A stretch of 64,000 bases of DNA from Schizophyllum amplum (lineage: Eukaryota; Basidiomycota; Agaricomycetes; Agaricales; Schizophyllaceae): positions 1 to 64,000 of the forward strand of contig VDMD01000079.1 in NCBI GenBank assembly GCA_007026445.1, written 5' to 3'. Within the stretch, counting starts at the first letter, position 1, and every line of letters begins with the position of its first letter. Shown piece by piece: positions 26,001 to 36,665 of this stretch. The translations under genes were made by a program, and so were the position numbers. Under the pieces are notes generated by a model. It ran no database searches. It saw only the letters and a list, made by a program, of their open reading frames with translations, and was not told where the DNA came from.

Positions 26001-26323
26001 TGGGAACGCGCACGGGGAAGAAGTTGGATCGGAGGGTGACGGGGCGACCCTTGGTGCCGAAGCCTGGGCGCAGGGGCATCTCGTCCGAGCGCACAGACAG
26101 GCTGCGGAGGGAGGCAACCAGCTCGTCTTGGGAATCGTCAGTGAGACGGGTGTCCAGGGATGCAGCGCCCCCGAAGATGCTGTAAGATGCGTTCAGCTTC
26201 GTCTGGCATACAAACAGATGGAGAAAACACGTACGCGCCAGCACCTCCGTATCCTCCTCGTCCTCCTCCACCCCCGCCGCCTCCTCTGTATCCACCTCCG
26301 CCACCAGGGGGGCCACCACGATA

Positions 26324-26356
<33 letters not shown>

Positions 26357-26458
26357 TCCACCTCGAGGACCTCCACGGTAGCCACCACGGTCACCTCCGC
26401 CACGTCCGCCCGCTGGGGCACCACGGCCGCGTCCTCTATCGCCTCGATATCCGCTCAT
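23007..26458 (-). CDS. Argonaute (RNA-silencing effector)
   Basis: A multi-exon gene with about ten short introns. It begins MSGYRGDRGRGRGAPAGGRG, an RGG-box/poly-glycine leader of ~75 residues encoded by a CCG/CCA repeat. Then come the N domain (TLRSNFFPVRVP, YEYDVQITP), linker 1 and PAZ (TVEEYFAR, NLLPPELCQI), MID (GTVCVQSSKIRNQKGQLQYFANVALKMNMKLGG, with the conserved Q/K residues that hold the guide 5' phosphate) and PIWI. In PIWI the catalytic aspartates are seen in LVGIDVTHP, LVYRDGVSE and PAYYADLAC, so the tetrad appears to be DEDD and slicer-competent; the glutamate finger is not pinned down. The protein binds small RNAs and cleaves or represses matching transcripts. It lies head to head with translin. 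Confidence 0.93.
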
Positions 26459-26744
26459 GTTGATGTGGAAGACGATGGGTCAAGACAAGCCTGCGTGGAA
26501 AGTTCAACATCATGCGCTCAACGTGCCGCTTGAATCGCTGTGAGCAACGATGACTCACCTACCCTAGGATCACAGTAACGATTGGCACGTGGCTCGTCAC
26601 GATGACGCTCAACTTCGCAACTGCCTGAGGTTCACTCACTCACCGCGACGATACACTTCTGATTCTCTCTCTTTAATCTGCATAGGGCCTTTGTTCAAGT
26701 CAAGAGGTAACCGGTGATAGGCTACAGCCACAGGCATAAACACG
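26459..26744. promoter_or_regulatory. Shared divergent promoter of Argonaute and translin
   Basis: Only 286 bp separate the two start codons, so both genes must fire from this stretch. No TATA box is evident, in keeping with housekeeping-type bidirectional promoters. Co-regulation is an inference. Confidence 0.6.
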
Positions 26745-27775
26745 ATGGACGCTAAAGACCTGGATAACATAAATGCGCTCCTGGATCAGGATGTTGAACT
26801 TCGGGAGGTGACTGCTGCTCTGTGTGCCGGCCGCCGACCCCCGCCGACCCTACATACTTTCAGAAAATCAAGGACCAGGTCACCGAGCTAGACAAGAAAG
26901 CTCGCACCATGACCGGCTTACTCAACAAAATACACTCGACGCCGACTAACGAATGTGAGCAGGATATCTGTAGTGCCACTTCATACTGGCCAGTATACGA
27001 CTTCACATTTTTGACTGCGCCACAGTGCCCAAGCTTCTAGACATAGTGCGGCCGACGTTGATGAGCTGCTCCGACACGACGAATGCCCTCGCTGTGATAA
27101 TACCGCCCAACCAGTTCTGGAGATGGAAGGACATGTGGTCGAACTCCTTGCGTAGTGTCGTCTTCACTGCCGCGCTCATGGAGTACCTAACATCGGGATC
27201 GCTAATCTCGATACATCGCGTGGAGGAGATCCTGCACGGTGAGCTTTCATGTCATCCAAGCGATCTCGGGTAGCATCTTGACCTCGTCGCAGTTAAAAAA
27301 GAGCAGAAGGATCGCTTCTGCCTGCCTCCGGAAGACTACCTCCACGGGGTCATCAGCATGGTCAACGAGCTTGTGCGACTCCAAATTTGTTCGATTGCTC
27401 TACGGCGACTGATACCTCTCGCAGTCCCGACTTGCAGTAAATGCTGTCACGCTGGGCAACTTTGAGGAACCCATCAGGATATCAGTCTTCGTCAAAGACC
27501 TCTTCGCCGGATTTTCGATGGTATAGTGACAAACATTGCCAGGCACTTGCATAATTGGTGTTGATTGCATGCAGCTCAACCTCAAAAACGACACCCTTCG
27601 GCGGCGATTCGACAGCTTGAAGTATGATCTGAAGAAGATTGAGGAAGGTCCGCGACATGCTTCGGCAAGGCCTCCTCATCATTGACGAAATCAATTTTCT
27701 ACAGTGGTTTACGACGTCTCTTTGCGCAAGCTGGCACCATCCTCGCAGAAGGAGCCAAGCCCAGAGAGCAAGTGA
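26745..27775 (+). CDS. TSN: Translin (C3PO subunit)
   Basis: Seven exons (26745-26807, 26864-26954, 27026-27238, 27293-27372, 27425-27520, 27575-27647, 27705-27775) sum to 687 nt, 228 residues, the same length as human translin. Matches run through the whole protein: REKIKDQVTELDKKAR, RWKDMWSNSLRSVVFTAALMEYL, LPPEDYLHGVISMVNELSRLAVNAVTLGNF, GFSMLNLKNDTLRRRFDSLKYDLKKIEEVVYD. Translin forms an all-helical octamer with TRAX (C3PO), an RNA-binding complex that in animals helps clear passenger strands from RISC and in fungi has tRNA-processing roles; the nuclease residues are carried by TRAX, not translin. Its neighbour is Argonaute, which suggests a shared pathway. Very short exons explain why simple frame searches miss it. 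Confidence 0.93.
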
Positions 27776-27803
27776 CGTGTAGCTGCCTGTCTGCATCTTC
27801 GAA

Positions 27804-28393
27804 TCAGACTCCCAATGGTTCGAAGGGCAAAGAGGAGATTCCGATGCCGTCCGTCTTCTCGATTAGTCCTATACAGGATTCGAGGACGACAGGCTCGATA
27901 GGGTCCCACTCGAATCCCGGTCGAAGTCGTTTAGTTGTACGGGGTGATGTTGTTATTTGGGAAGCGATGTCAGGTAATGAGATGGGGAAAGCAGTAAGTA
28001 TACTTACGTACAGTGATAATCGACGCGGGTGAGCCTTGAAGCTTGAGGTGGAGGTGTCCATAGGTATCAATGTCGGGGGAAATCCGAGTCCATGTCGAGG
28101 GAGCTTACTGGTCACTGACTGAGACCGCCGGCATACTTATATCGACTCGCCTGAATGAATGTCTGCGCAGCCGTTATACTCGTCGTCCGAAGCGCGGCAG
28201 AACAATGGCGATCGAGACGCGGCCGGTTTGCGTAAGAGGAGAATATATTGTTGTACGGCGTCAGCGCGCCATAATTGCTACAGTACCAAGGACTGGTCCG
28301 ACAGGTGAAGGCGGCCTCTGTGATATTCCCTGTGATTTCCTGGACGGTCATGTTTGCGAGCCGGGGGGACGGGGTCGAAGAAGGTGTAAGCAT
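27804..28393 (-). other. Unrecognised frames, possible gene relic
   Basis: Two adjacent minus-strand frames (28112-28393, holding TCRTSPWYCSNYGALTPYNNIF, and 27804-28115) and a third-frame stretch DIDTYGHLHLKLQGSPASIITV look protein-like but do not join into one gene without frame changes. I do not recognise a family. Together with the degenerate fragment beside it this looks like a decayed locus. Confidence 0.3.
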
Positions 28394-28499
28394 TGAAGTG
28401 GCCGTTATACGACTTCGGTTAACGGCCCTTCGCCTTACAAATCCTCTTTATTTTGCATTATGCCACTCGGTGCTCCCTACATCGCCGGTGCGTAAACAG

Positions 28500-28739
28500 C
28501 GAGTCGAAGCCGAGTACCGAACGGTGCGCCAGATGCTCGGGTACCATTTGGCAAAGGTCCCCGAAGTGTACGGGGGCTGCGTCGAGGTCGGCTTGGACGT
28601 CGTGAACAGCCAGTTCGAGCGCAGCCCGACGGCGGTCCTCAGGACGCTTGTGGATTTGCGGCGCAAGGGGCAAGGCTTCTGGCTCACGCACATCGGACAA
28701 ATGCTGCATGGCAACGCGGTGGCGAACGATGAGTTCTAG
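28500..28739 (+). pseudogene. Degenerate copy of the giant gene's 3' end
   Basis: About 80 codons read EYRTVRQMLGYHLAKVPEVY, then an FERSPTAVLRTLVDLRRKGQ block, then FWLTHIGQMLHGNAVANDEF before a stop. The matching part of the giant protein has EVCQMLGLYLDEIPDAM, FERSPTAMFRTLVDLRRKGQ and FLLTHIGQMLYGNALASDEF. The nucleotide match in the last 140 bp is roughly 85-90 percent by eye. Upstream similarity stops, some of the middle is missing, and the stop replaces the final splice site. It is on the opposite strand, about 16 kb from the source-like gene, and may derive from another paralog elsewhere. Confidence 0.8.
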
Positions 28740-29143
28740 GGCAGCGAGCGACAGGTACTAGGCAATTGTGTGCTTGACTGAAATCATTACGAGGAAGAGT
28801 GCTCACCACGCTTGCCATAGCTACTGAGCATCGAAAGGAGTACGTGGTTTGCGTGGAATCGGGAACCGTTCTGGTGGCAAGTACTGATCCTCGTCTGGAA
28901 CGCTGCTGACGCGGATGGCAGACTGTTGATGTTCTTGTATGCAATTTCTCGTGGACAAGAAGTACAGCTTGTAGTTTGGGCAGTGTCAAGTCGTCTTCTG
29001 TATCATCTTGTTAGGGCACGCATGTTAGGAACCGCACCTTTGTACTCGTTGTAATTTAAACTGCGAACATCGGAAGCCGCAAGCGTTGGAGTCGGGGTAG
29101 GGCAGTAATGCATTAGGTGCTGTGTATAAGGATAAAGAACAGG
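28740..29143. other. Intergenic region, nothing recognised
   Basis: Four hundred bases between the degenerate fragment and the 3' end of the mitochondrial ribosomal protein gene. Nothing supportable was seen. Confidence 0.5.
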
Positions 29144-30230
29144 TCAAGGGCCTGACGGTGGCGCCTTGTCGCCGAACAAGGCGCGCATCGCGACGTCCTG
29201 AGCAGTCGCAGCCTCCGGCTCGGGCTTGCCAGCCGGCGCCTGCTGCTGCTCCTGAACCTCGCTCGGGGCCCCAGTCTGCGCAGCGACGTCCTCCGGGGTG
29301 TCCTCCTCCACGAACTGCACGCCCGACGCCTCGGCCGCTTCCCGCAGCTCCCTGCGCGCCTGCTCGGCAGCCTCGCGCGCGGCTTGCCTCTGCGCGGCCT
29401 CCGCGGCGGCAACCTCGAGGCGCCTCTGCGCGACGACGCTGTTGTGCTCCTGCACGCGCGCACGCTCCGCCTCGTACTCGGCCATCCGCAGCGCCAGCAG
29501 CTGTTCGTCCTGCTTCTTCTCCTCTACCTCCGCCTTCTTTGCCCGTGCGCGCTCGACCGTCTCGACCGCGCCCTCATATGCGAGCCGTCGCTCGTTCATG
29601 ACGTTCTTGATGCGCGCCATCGTCTGCACCGTCTGCGAGTCTTGGTTAGGGAGCAGTGAATTGCGCGGAGCACAACACGCACCTTTTTGGCTTGGTTCTC
29701 CGTAATAGCGTTGGCACCCGGGATCTCCATGCGCCGCGCGAGGTTCCGCTGCGTCTCAAGCAGGTTGCGCTCCCGTAGACATACGTACCAGAGCGTGTGC
29801 AAGTCCGCAAAGCTCTTCAGGCGCAATTCAGCGGCAGACCAACTCCGTCCTGCATAACACATTCAGTACAGCAAGAAACCCCTCTTCCTCAGACACCCGC
29901 ACCACCAATATATTTCGCCAGCGCAGGCGGATTGTCGACCGGGTCGAACAGCAGGTACCGGTCGTCGCCCTGCGCCTCCGGTTCCACACTCCGGCGGAAG
30001 AAGCCATAGAGGCCATGGTCGTCCGAGGTGGGCACGCGCTGGTTGAGGACGCTCTGCACCGGTTCTGGCGGTGGCGGCTGGGGCTTCCCGCGCACGGGCT
30101 TCCTGTCGCGCTGCGGGCGTCCCGCCTGCTCCTGCTTTCTAGGCTTTGCCCTCGCGCTCGCTGCGGGGGACGTCGAGAACGCGCGGAGCGCCGGGCACGG
30201 CGGCAGTGGTCGGCGACACAGAGGCAGCAT
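29144..30230 (-). CDS. MRPL4: Mitochondrial large-subunit ribosomal protein uL29m
   Basis: Three exons, first from the ATG at 30230. The leader [20 protein letters not shown] is Arg-rich and non-acidic, a mitochondrial targeting peptide. The core [34 protein letters not shown] is the L29/MRP-L47 signature, and [23 protein letters not shown] continues it across intron 2. The protein sits at the exit-tunnel side of the mitochondrial large subunit. The last ~120 residues are an Ala/Glu/Arg-rich predicted coiled coil ([20 protein letters not shown]) followed by a Glu/Pro/Gln tail, longer than in bacterial L29 as is usual in fungi. The symbol follows the yeast name. Confidence 0.88.
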
Positions 30231-30607
30231 GAGCGGAGACAACTCTTCGCGATCACGACGCGCCTCCCACAATGATCAATTTCCGTATTTGGCGCGCACG
30301 GCGGTGACAAACAAATCGGACAAATAGCGCAGTATATCCGCAGGTCACTTTATTAGATTACATGACGCTCGTCGTTGGCTATGTAGATGAAGTAGCTATA
30401 GGCTACATGCGATGGGCGGGAGGCGTCCAGGGGAGGGGCGAAAGGCGTCCAGGTGCAGCGAAGCACTAGAGGGAGAAGCAAAGCACCAGAGAGAGGAAAT
30501 GCAACCACTGAGAGAAACGACGTAGAACAACACAGCTACTCGGACACAGATCGTGCAATGACAGAAAAAAAGTCCCAATAAATACAGTACGTCTAGAAGC
30601 CAGGGTA
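30231..30607. other. Intergenic region, nothing recognised
   Basis: Holds the promoter of uL29m (minus strand) and the 3' flank of the OST-alpha-like gene. No defined element was seen. Confidence 0.5.
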
Positions 30608-33000
30608 TCACCGCGTACGCTGGTCCGGATCGTCGTATCGTCGGACGTTCTGCCTGCCGTCCGAGGCGTAGGCGTTTTCGAAGCCGCGCACGTCGGCTGC
30701 CGTATTGTAGCCCCGTCCGTCGGTCCCGAAGCCGCGCACGTCGGTCGCCGATGCGTTGTAGGTGTACGGCGCTAATCTTATGTCCTCGTCGTAGCTGGTC
30801 CGATACGGGCTGCGCATGACGGGGGACTCACCGGCGCCTCCCCGCTGCTGTTGGTCCTGCAGCCCGAACGCGGTCTCGAACGTCGCCTTCGGCGCCGCGG
30901 GGCCCTGTCCGAGGTTCGCGGTGCGGTGCCCGTGTCCGTGCGCGGAGGGCACGCCGCGGTAGTAGTCGATGTAGAACTTGACGGAGACGGCGATCTCGTG
31001 CGCGAAGTCGCCTGGGGGAGGCGGTTAGAAGAAAGCAGCGGCTTTGCAAGGGGACAAGCCTTACTGTAGTTGATCCTGGAGGGAACACTGTCAGCGAGGA
31101 AGGACCGTCAAAGGCGGTCAACTTACGAGTCCCAGAGCGGCTTCCATACGCTCGTCGGTCGTGACCGCTGCTTCTTGTATTCCCCGGGGCTATATGCCCA
31201 CCACATGGCTACGGAAAAGAACACCATCTGCCTGAGCATCAGCGCATTGGTTCTTTTACACCGTATCGGCAGCCCGTACCTCTATGCATATCGCCAGTGC
31301 ATTCAGACCGTTCGCGATATTCGTCTCTGTCCAGTACTGTGTAGCTATAGCAGTCCCGTCAGTACCAGCGGGACATTCACATACAACAAGCCTGCGCACC
31401 ATGTATTACCCGCCCTTCCAAGGCTTCGAACTGCGCCCGTGTCAAAATATGTGCGGATACTACCGGTCAGCGATATTTTGAGGACGCACCACAAAGCTTT
31501 GATACCAGGTGAACATGACGATCAACTTGATTGTCAAAAACTTCGCGAGCGGTCGTCTTGACTTGAGCTCCTCCTTTGTCAAGCCGTAGAACACCAGCAG
31601 GCCGTAAAGGGCCATACTACGGGGCATGGCGTAAGTAGAGCGATGAGCAGCTACGAGCCTGCAATGAGAATGTGCACGCACCTGATGCTCACAAAATCCA
31701 CAATCTCCAAATATACATTCGCGTACTTGAAGTCAAAGCCCTCCGACTCGCAGAGGACCTTGTATTTCTCGCACACGATGCCCGCAATCGAGACGAGCGG
31801 GCGAACGACCACGTACTGCAGCACGGCCCACTGGGGATGATATGAGTATTTGTCTCTCGCGTATTGTTTTGGAATTAGAGGAGTGGAAGAAAGCAAGGCA
31901 GTCGACCGCGCTGGGCGAGTCGACTGCACTAGGCGGGTCGACTGCGCTAAACGAGTCAACTGCACCAAGCAAACGACTCCACCTAGCAAGTCGCCGCCGG
32001 CCCACCGCCTAAGCCACCCCAACGGAAACTCGCACGCCACTCACCTTGACTGTGTACATGAAATACGCCTTCGTCGGCCGGTACCGCCAGCAGCAGAACG
32101 GTAGCGGAAGCTTGCTCTTGTCTTTGCGCGCGATCGCATTCTCGGCGTCGTGGTTTGAGGCCGTCGCGGCGACATATTCTATGATGAGCAGCCTGTGAAG
32201 ATGAAGGTGGTGGTGATGCGTCGTGGGTGCGTGGTGATGTGTCGTGGGTGCGTGGGTTTACCGTGTTGATGGACAATGGCGAATATTTTTAGATTAGATG
32301 AGCTGGGAAACGCGGTGCCAAGGAGAGCAAAGACGCACAGGAAAGCGCTGATGGTGACCGCCTGGCGCGGCCGTCAGGAACAGTGTTCAGAGCGAGAGGG
32401 AAGCAGCATGACTGTCGTTGGGAGAGAGGCGGGCGTAGGGGGAGCAGGGAAGGGTGTATGGGAGGACAGTATACAACGGCGAGTGCTCACCTCGTATGCT
32501 GCAAAAGGATGTAAGTCAATGCTTCGAAAGATGGCAAACGCAACGCACCGACTTCGACAAGCGAATAATAGGTATAACTCCGGAAGTAGCGATACGACGC
32601 GAAAGAGATGATTGCATATACAGGGGGCATGTACAGGATGCGCAAGCTGTAGCCGGCGCGTCAGTCCGCAGCAGCGCAGCGCGCGCCAGGCCGGTGGTAC
32701 GCACATCTGCCGCTGCTCATTGGGCACGGTGTACGATCTGCGTCGCGGTCAGCCTATGTCGCACGCAAGGAGTAGGAGAACGCACCTGCAGTGCTTCGCG
32801 ATGGCTATGGCGGAGATTATGACAGTCTGGGGGTGTGGCGTGTGAGCACAAGCGTATGGAGGTGCGCGAGCACTCACGAGCGCTGCGCAGCCGCCCGAGA
32901 TGGCCCAGCCGATGCGATGGGCGTCCCAGTCAATCCCGTCGGAGCTCCAGAAGTCAGACTGGTCGACGTCGGCCGTGTTATCGGACTCGCAGGTCGGCAT
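30608..33000 (-). CDS. OST-alpha/TMEM184 family membrane protein
   Basis: A multi-exon gene from the ATG at 33000 (MPTCESDNTADVDQSDFW). Typical family blocks appear after splicing: WAISGGCAALTVIISAIAIA (TM1), YTVPNEQRQILRILYMPPVY, RSYTYYSLVEV, WAVLQYVVVRPLVSIAGIVCE, LEIVDFVSI, MALYGLLVFYGLTKEELKSR, KFLTIKLIVMFTWYQ. About seven membrane helices are expected. Animal OST-alpha is a sterol/bile-acid transporter subunit; fungal members are largely uncharacterised and may be vacuolar or plasma-membrane proteins. The cytosolic tail is disordered with two DVRGF repeats and ends near DDPDQRTR. Most introns are ~50 nt, but one (31831-32044) is 214 nt and carries a minisatellite. Confidence 0.85.
31901..31972. 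repeat. 18-bp minisatellite, four units, inside an intron
   Basis: Four adjacent 18-base units begin GTCGAC, GTCGAC, GTCGAC and GTCAAC (31901, 31919, 31937, 31955), each with two to four substitutions. They lie wholly within the 214-nt intron of the OST-alpha-like gene and account for much of its unusual length. Confidence 0.85.
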
Positions 33001-35148
33001 CGCGGAGAAAGGGGCGAGCGGCGAACGGCGGGGGGCGCGGGCGTTGTTGTGCGCGTTGCTTGGCGCTGGTTGGGGTTGTGTGGCGGACGCTTTGGGGAGT
33101 GGCGGGCGCACGTGCGGCGGGAGAGGGCGAGGGAGAGGGAGAGTAGTATGTGGCGGAGGGAGGGAGGGTGAGACGGCGCGATGGGGCGCCTGCGCTTTTC
33201 ACAATGACAGCTTTCAGAGAGACGGCAAGCAGCCACGTGAGACACCGCATTAGGAAAATGGCAAGTCCCGGACCGATTGTCCTCTCTTCTTCTTCACCTC
33301 CACGACTGCAGTGAAGACGATACGATTCTGAACAAGCAACGTCTGGTTCAGCTTCCTTCAAGCAGCGCAAACACACGAATACTTGAATTCCTCTGGACAC
33401 CTTGCTTTTATCTGGACGCTCACGTATCCAACCTCTCGCTCTCAGCCTGGCTCCGCGCAGGCTTCGGGCGACTTTGTCGCCCGTGCCCCAGCACTGTCCT
33501 TGCACTGGTCTCTCGCCTATCAGATCTACAAACACTACTGTCTGCCTTCCTCGGTCACTTCCTACCTGCTTCTGCGCTCTCGGACCTCCATCCCTCGGCT
33601 GTCGGCCTTGCTGACCTTCAATCGCTTATGAGCGTCTCTGCTTTTCATAGCCAATTCCACAGAGCGGCCACCGCTTACGAGGGCCCGGTGAGCGAGCCGC
33701 CATTGGATTTCGCTCATCGTCGGATTCTTATGCGCCTCGCAGATGGTTAGTGCCCGAGTCTTGTTTAGAAATCGATGAAGTCAGCAGTCGTCAGTCTTTC
33801 AGATCAGAAGGGTACCCTTGCACCTCACCCGGAGAGCTGCAATCCTTGCACACGCACTGTACAAATACCGTAAGCCAGACCTTCACCTCCAGGCGGCGTG
33901 CATATAGCACCTTTCCAGAACACCTTCCATGCCTCGATAATCTCAACACACCTGCCGCTGATATTTATTTGCACACATCCGACCACCACTAGGGAGCACT
34001 GCCTCCTTCATTCGTCTACGCCCCTCGAGGACGCCTTCGTCCCAGGTTAGTGACAACCTTCGAGCCGAACAGTCATGGTGAACTTGAACTTGAAAGACCC
34101 GACTTCAACTTCGGCTCCGCGCGAGCCCGGCGATCACCGGCCGATCCTAAAGCCTAATTTCAGGCGAGCCGCCGGCAACGTCCGGCAACGTCCGCGTTCC
34201 CTGGACAACTGCGTCATCGGCTTGCCAACGACACTGTCGTCATCGGACTTGGGTCGCAGCAAACTTCAAAGCCTTGTGCAAGACGAGTGCCGAAGCAGGC
34301 CGCCGTGAAGGGGCGCGTTTCTGAGGAAGCCAGACGACTGTCCAGCGCCAGCTATTTCGCGGAGGGGTCGAGTTCCACCAGCAGTCTTGTCTTGAGCTCA
34401 AGAAGAGCTTGACTTCAATTCGAAGGGCTTGACGGAAAACAACGAAGATCCACACCTCTGCCTGAACTTACTCGGACGCAAGTGAGCACTCGCTTGACGC
34501 AAGAAAAAGAGTTGCATTGCGGACGTCTTGCGCTGCGTTGCATCGACATCCCTCAGGCATGGCAGGACGCTCAGAACCGCGCTCATCGCTACACATGGCC
34601 CCGAGCTATTTACCATGCGCCGGACTCTTCGCCGAGCTCCACAACAAAAAATCCAGGGAACGGATCTTTGCAACAAGTCGCCACCCCGGCACCTATGACG
34701 AGCGCTCGACCGTCAAGTCTTTCCAGTTTCCTACTTAGCGGGTGCGGACGAGCGGGCTCAGTCTCTTCACGGCAGCGCGCGAATGGCAGCGAGCGCGGGC
34801 TACAGACGGGCCTTTGAATAGGAAAACCTTGGACTATTTCACCGGATGGCGTACTGGACATGCAAGCCGCAAGACGCCTCTGACCTCGGACTCGAACTCT
34901 TCTCAGCTGCAGCAGGCTCAGCTCAGATTCCAAGTCAGGCAGGCGGCACGCTGCGTGCGAACGCGTCAAGCCCGAACCATGCTTCTCCGACTCCGTTTGC
35001 CAACCCTGATCTCAAAACATCTTCTCACCATCCGCGCAGCGCACCAACAGCAAGCTAACAGCGCGCCGGGAGCAAGGCCTCTGATGCTCCACCACCTCTC
35101 CCCCCACACGCGCGACCCGCGCGTAATCCCCCACGCCCGCCTTTCCCC
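33001..35148. other. Intergenic region, no supported gene
   Basis: About 2.1 kb with short frames only. The longest, 33277-33750 on the plus strand, has no domain and is not supported. The first ~250 bases contain the promoter of the OST-alpha-like gene. The right end from 35080 matches the promoter block of SC15-like gene 1. Confidence 0.5.
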
Positions 35149-35156
35149 TATATAAA
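35149..35156 (+). promoter_or_regulatory. TATA box of SC15-like gene 2
   Basis: TATATAAA lies 158 nt before the ATG at 35307. The preceding bases (GATGCTCCAC, CCTCTCCCCC, CGCGCGTAATC) match the same positions before gene 1 at 5065. Confidence 0.75.
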
Positions 35157-35306
35157 GCCGCCCCCGTCCTCCCTCCTCTCCCAGCACTCAGCTTTCTTCT
35201 CTCTCGCCTCACCAGCACCCATCACACTCAGCCCCAAGTCCCCGACTTGCGACTACTTCCCCCCTCACACTCTCTTTACACGCATTCGTTATCACAACAC
35301 CACACG

Positions 35307-36275
35307 ATGTTCTCATTCAAGACGCTTTCCTTCGCCGCCACCCTGGCCCTGTCCGCCTTCGCCGCGCCCGTGGAGCTCCCGGGCTTCGCTGCCGTCGGCG
35401 CGACGTCCTCGGTGGGCGGTGTGACGAGCACGGCTGCCGCGATCGCGTCCAGCGTGTCGGGCACAGCGGCGGGTGTCACCAGCACCGCGGTGGCTGCTGC
35501 CGGCTCGACGACGAAGGCAGCGGCTGCGGCGACCAGCTCGGTCGCGTCCGTTGCGGGCCGCCAGCTTGTCGATGTTGATGCCGACGTGGACGCTGAGGTC
35601 GAGGTCTTCGACCGCGACCTTCTTGACGTTGATGCCGATGTGGACGCCGACGTTGAGGTTGGCCGCCGTCACGACCAGATGACCCTCCTCGAGCTCGTTG
35701 ACCAGGCCATCGTTGACCTGACCGAGACTTGCCAGGCCCTCAGTAAGTCATCTGCAACACCTTCCAATACCCGACACTAACGTTCTCGCAGCCTTCCTGC
35801 AGCCCGCAAACGCGACTGAGAAGGCGGTCGGTGACCTGCTCGGCGACGTCAAGGCCATCCTCGGCGACCTCCTCACCGACGTCAAGGCGCTCGTTGGCCT
35901 CGACGTCTCCGTCGTCCTCGGCGATGTCACGGACCTCAACGCTGTCGGATCCATCGTCGCTGACCTCCTCAAGGTTCGCTAACTTCCTTGCGTTCTCCTC
36001 TAGCCGGTGCTGACATTGTCTTTCAGCTCGTCTTCACTGCCCTCGGCGGTGTCCTCAACGTCCTCACCACCGCGCCCAGCGACACCCTTTCGGCGCTCCT
36101 CCAGGATGTTGCCGCGATCGTCGCGGAGCTCCTCAAGGTCATCCTCGGCCTCGTCGACGGTGTCCTCGGTCTCGTCGGCGGCCTCCTTGGCGTCGTTGTT
36201 GGCCTCCTCGGCGATGTCCTCCCGATCGTCATGCAGCTCAACGTGAACATCCTCCTCCAGGTCCTCGCCCTCTAA
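35307..36275 (+). CDS. SC15-like two-part secreted protein, copy 2
   Basis: Three exons (35307-35742, 35792-35973, 36027-36275) sum to 867 nt, 288 residues. Exons 2 and 3 have exactly the lengths of copy 1 (182 and 249 nt). It has the same order: signal peptide (MFSFKTLSFAATLALSAFAAPV), Ala/Ser/Thr-rich stretch (12 residues longer than in copy 1), paired acidic repeats (VDVDADVDAEVEV and LDVDADVDADVEV), D/L-rich amphipathic region, and a hydrophobic end. Differences from copy 1 are concentrated in the Ala/Ser linker and the third-exon start (LTTAPSDTLSALLQD). Role as proposed for copy 1; again no hydrophobin cysteines. Two copies 30 kb apart point to duplication with the promoter retained. 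Confidence 0.87.
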
Positions 36276-36665
36276 GCGACGTGAGTTTTCTTGTCCCATG
36301 GTATCCCAGGAGTTCGCGTGCTAACAGCCCTCCCAGATGCATTATGGCTATGACTACTAGATTCCAGTACTGAAACTGAAATGCCTCTCACTGTATCATA
36401 TCATACTTTCCTCTTTATTCCTTTGCTTTGCTTTCCGATTTCTCACGTCATGACGCATTTGTATACACTCTGCACAATGCTAATGTCCCCTTGAACGTCT
36501 TCATTCTTCTCTGTGTGTGACTTACTGCTGGCTTTCGACCGAGAAGCATTTCAAGCAAGTAACTCTCGTCAGAGGCTGATAGTAATGAGTATGGTGGACG
36601 TCGTCGCCGCTCTCTAGGAGCGAAAATGAGCCCAGTGTATTCCCTCCGGGGCCCTGCCCTTGCTA
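36276..36665. other. Intergenic region between convergent genes
   Basis: Holds the 3' ends of SC15-like gene 2 (+) and the F-box gene (-). T-rich with TATCATATCATAC near 36393. No gene seen. Confidence 0.5.

Noticed and set aside
31901..31972. Tandem 18-bp units as a CRISPR-like array
   Set aside because: No spacers between units, eukaryotic context, and within an intron; it is a minisatellite.
33277..33750. 157-codon plus-strand frame between the OST-alpha-like gene and SC15-like gene 2
   Set aside because: No domain, no splice support and Ser/Leu-rich content typical of chance translation of CT-rich DNA.
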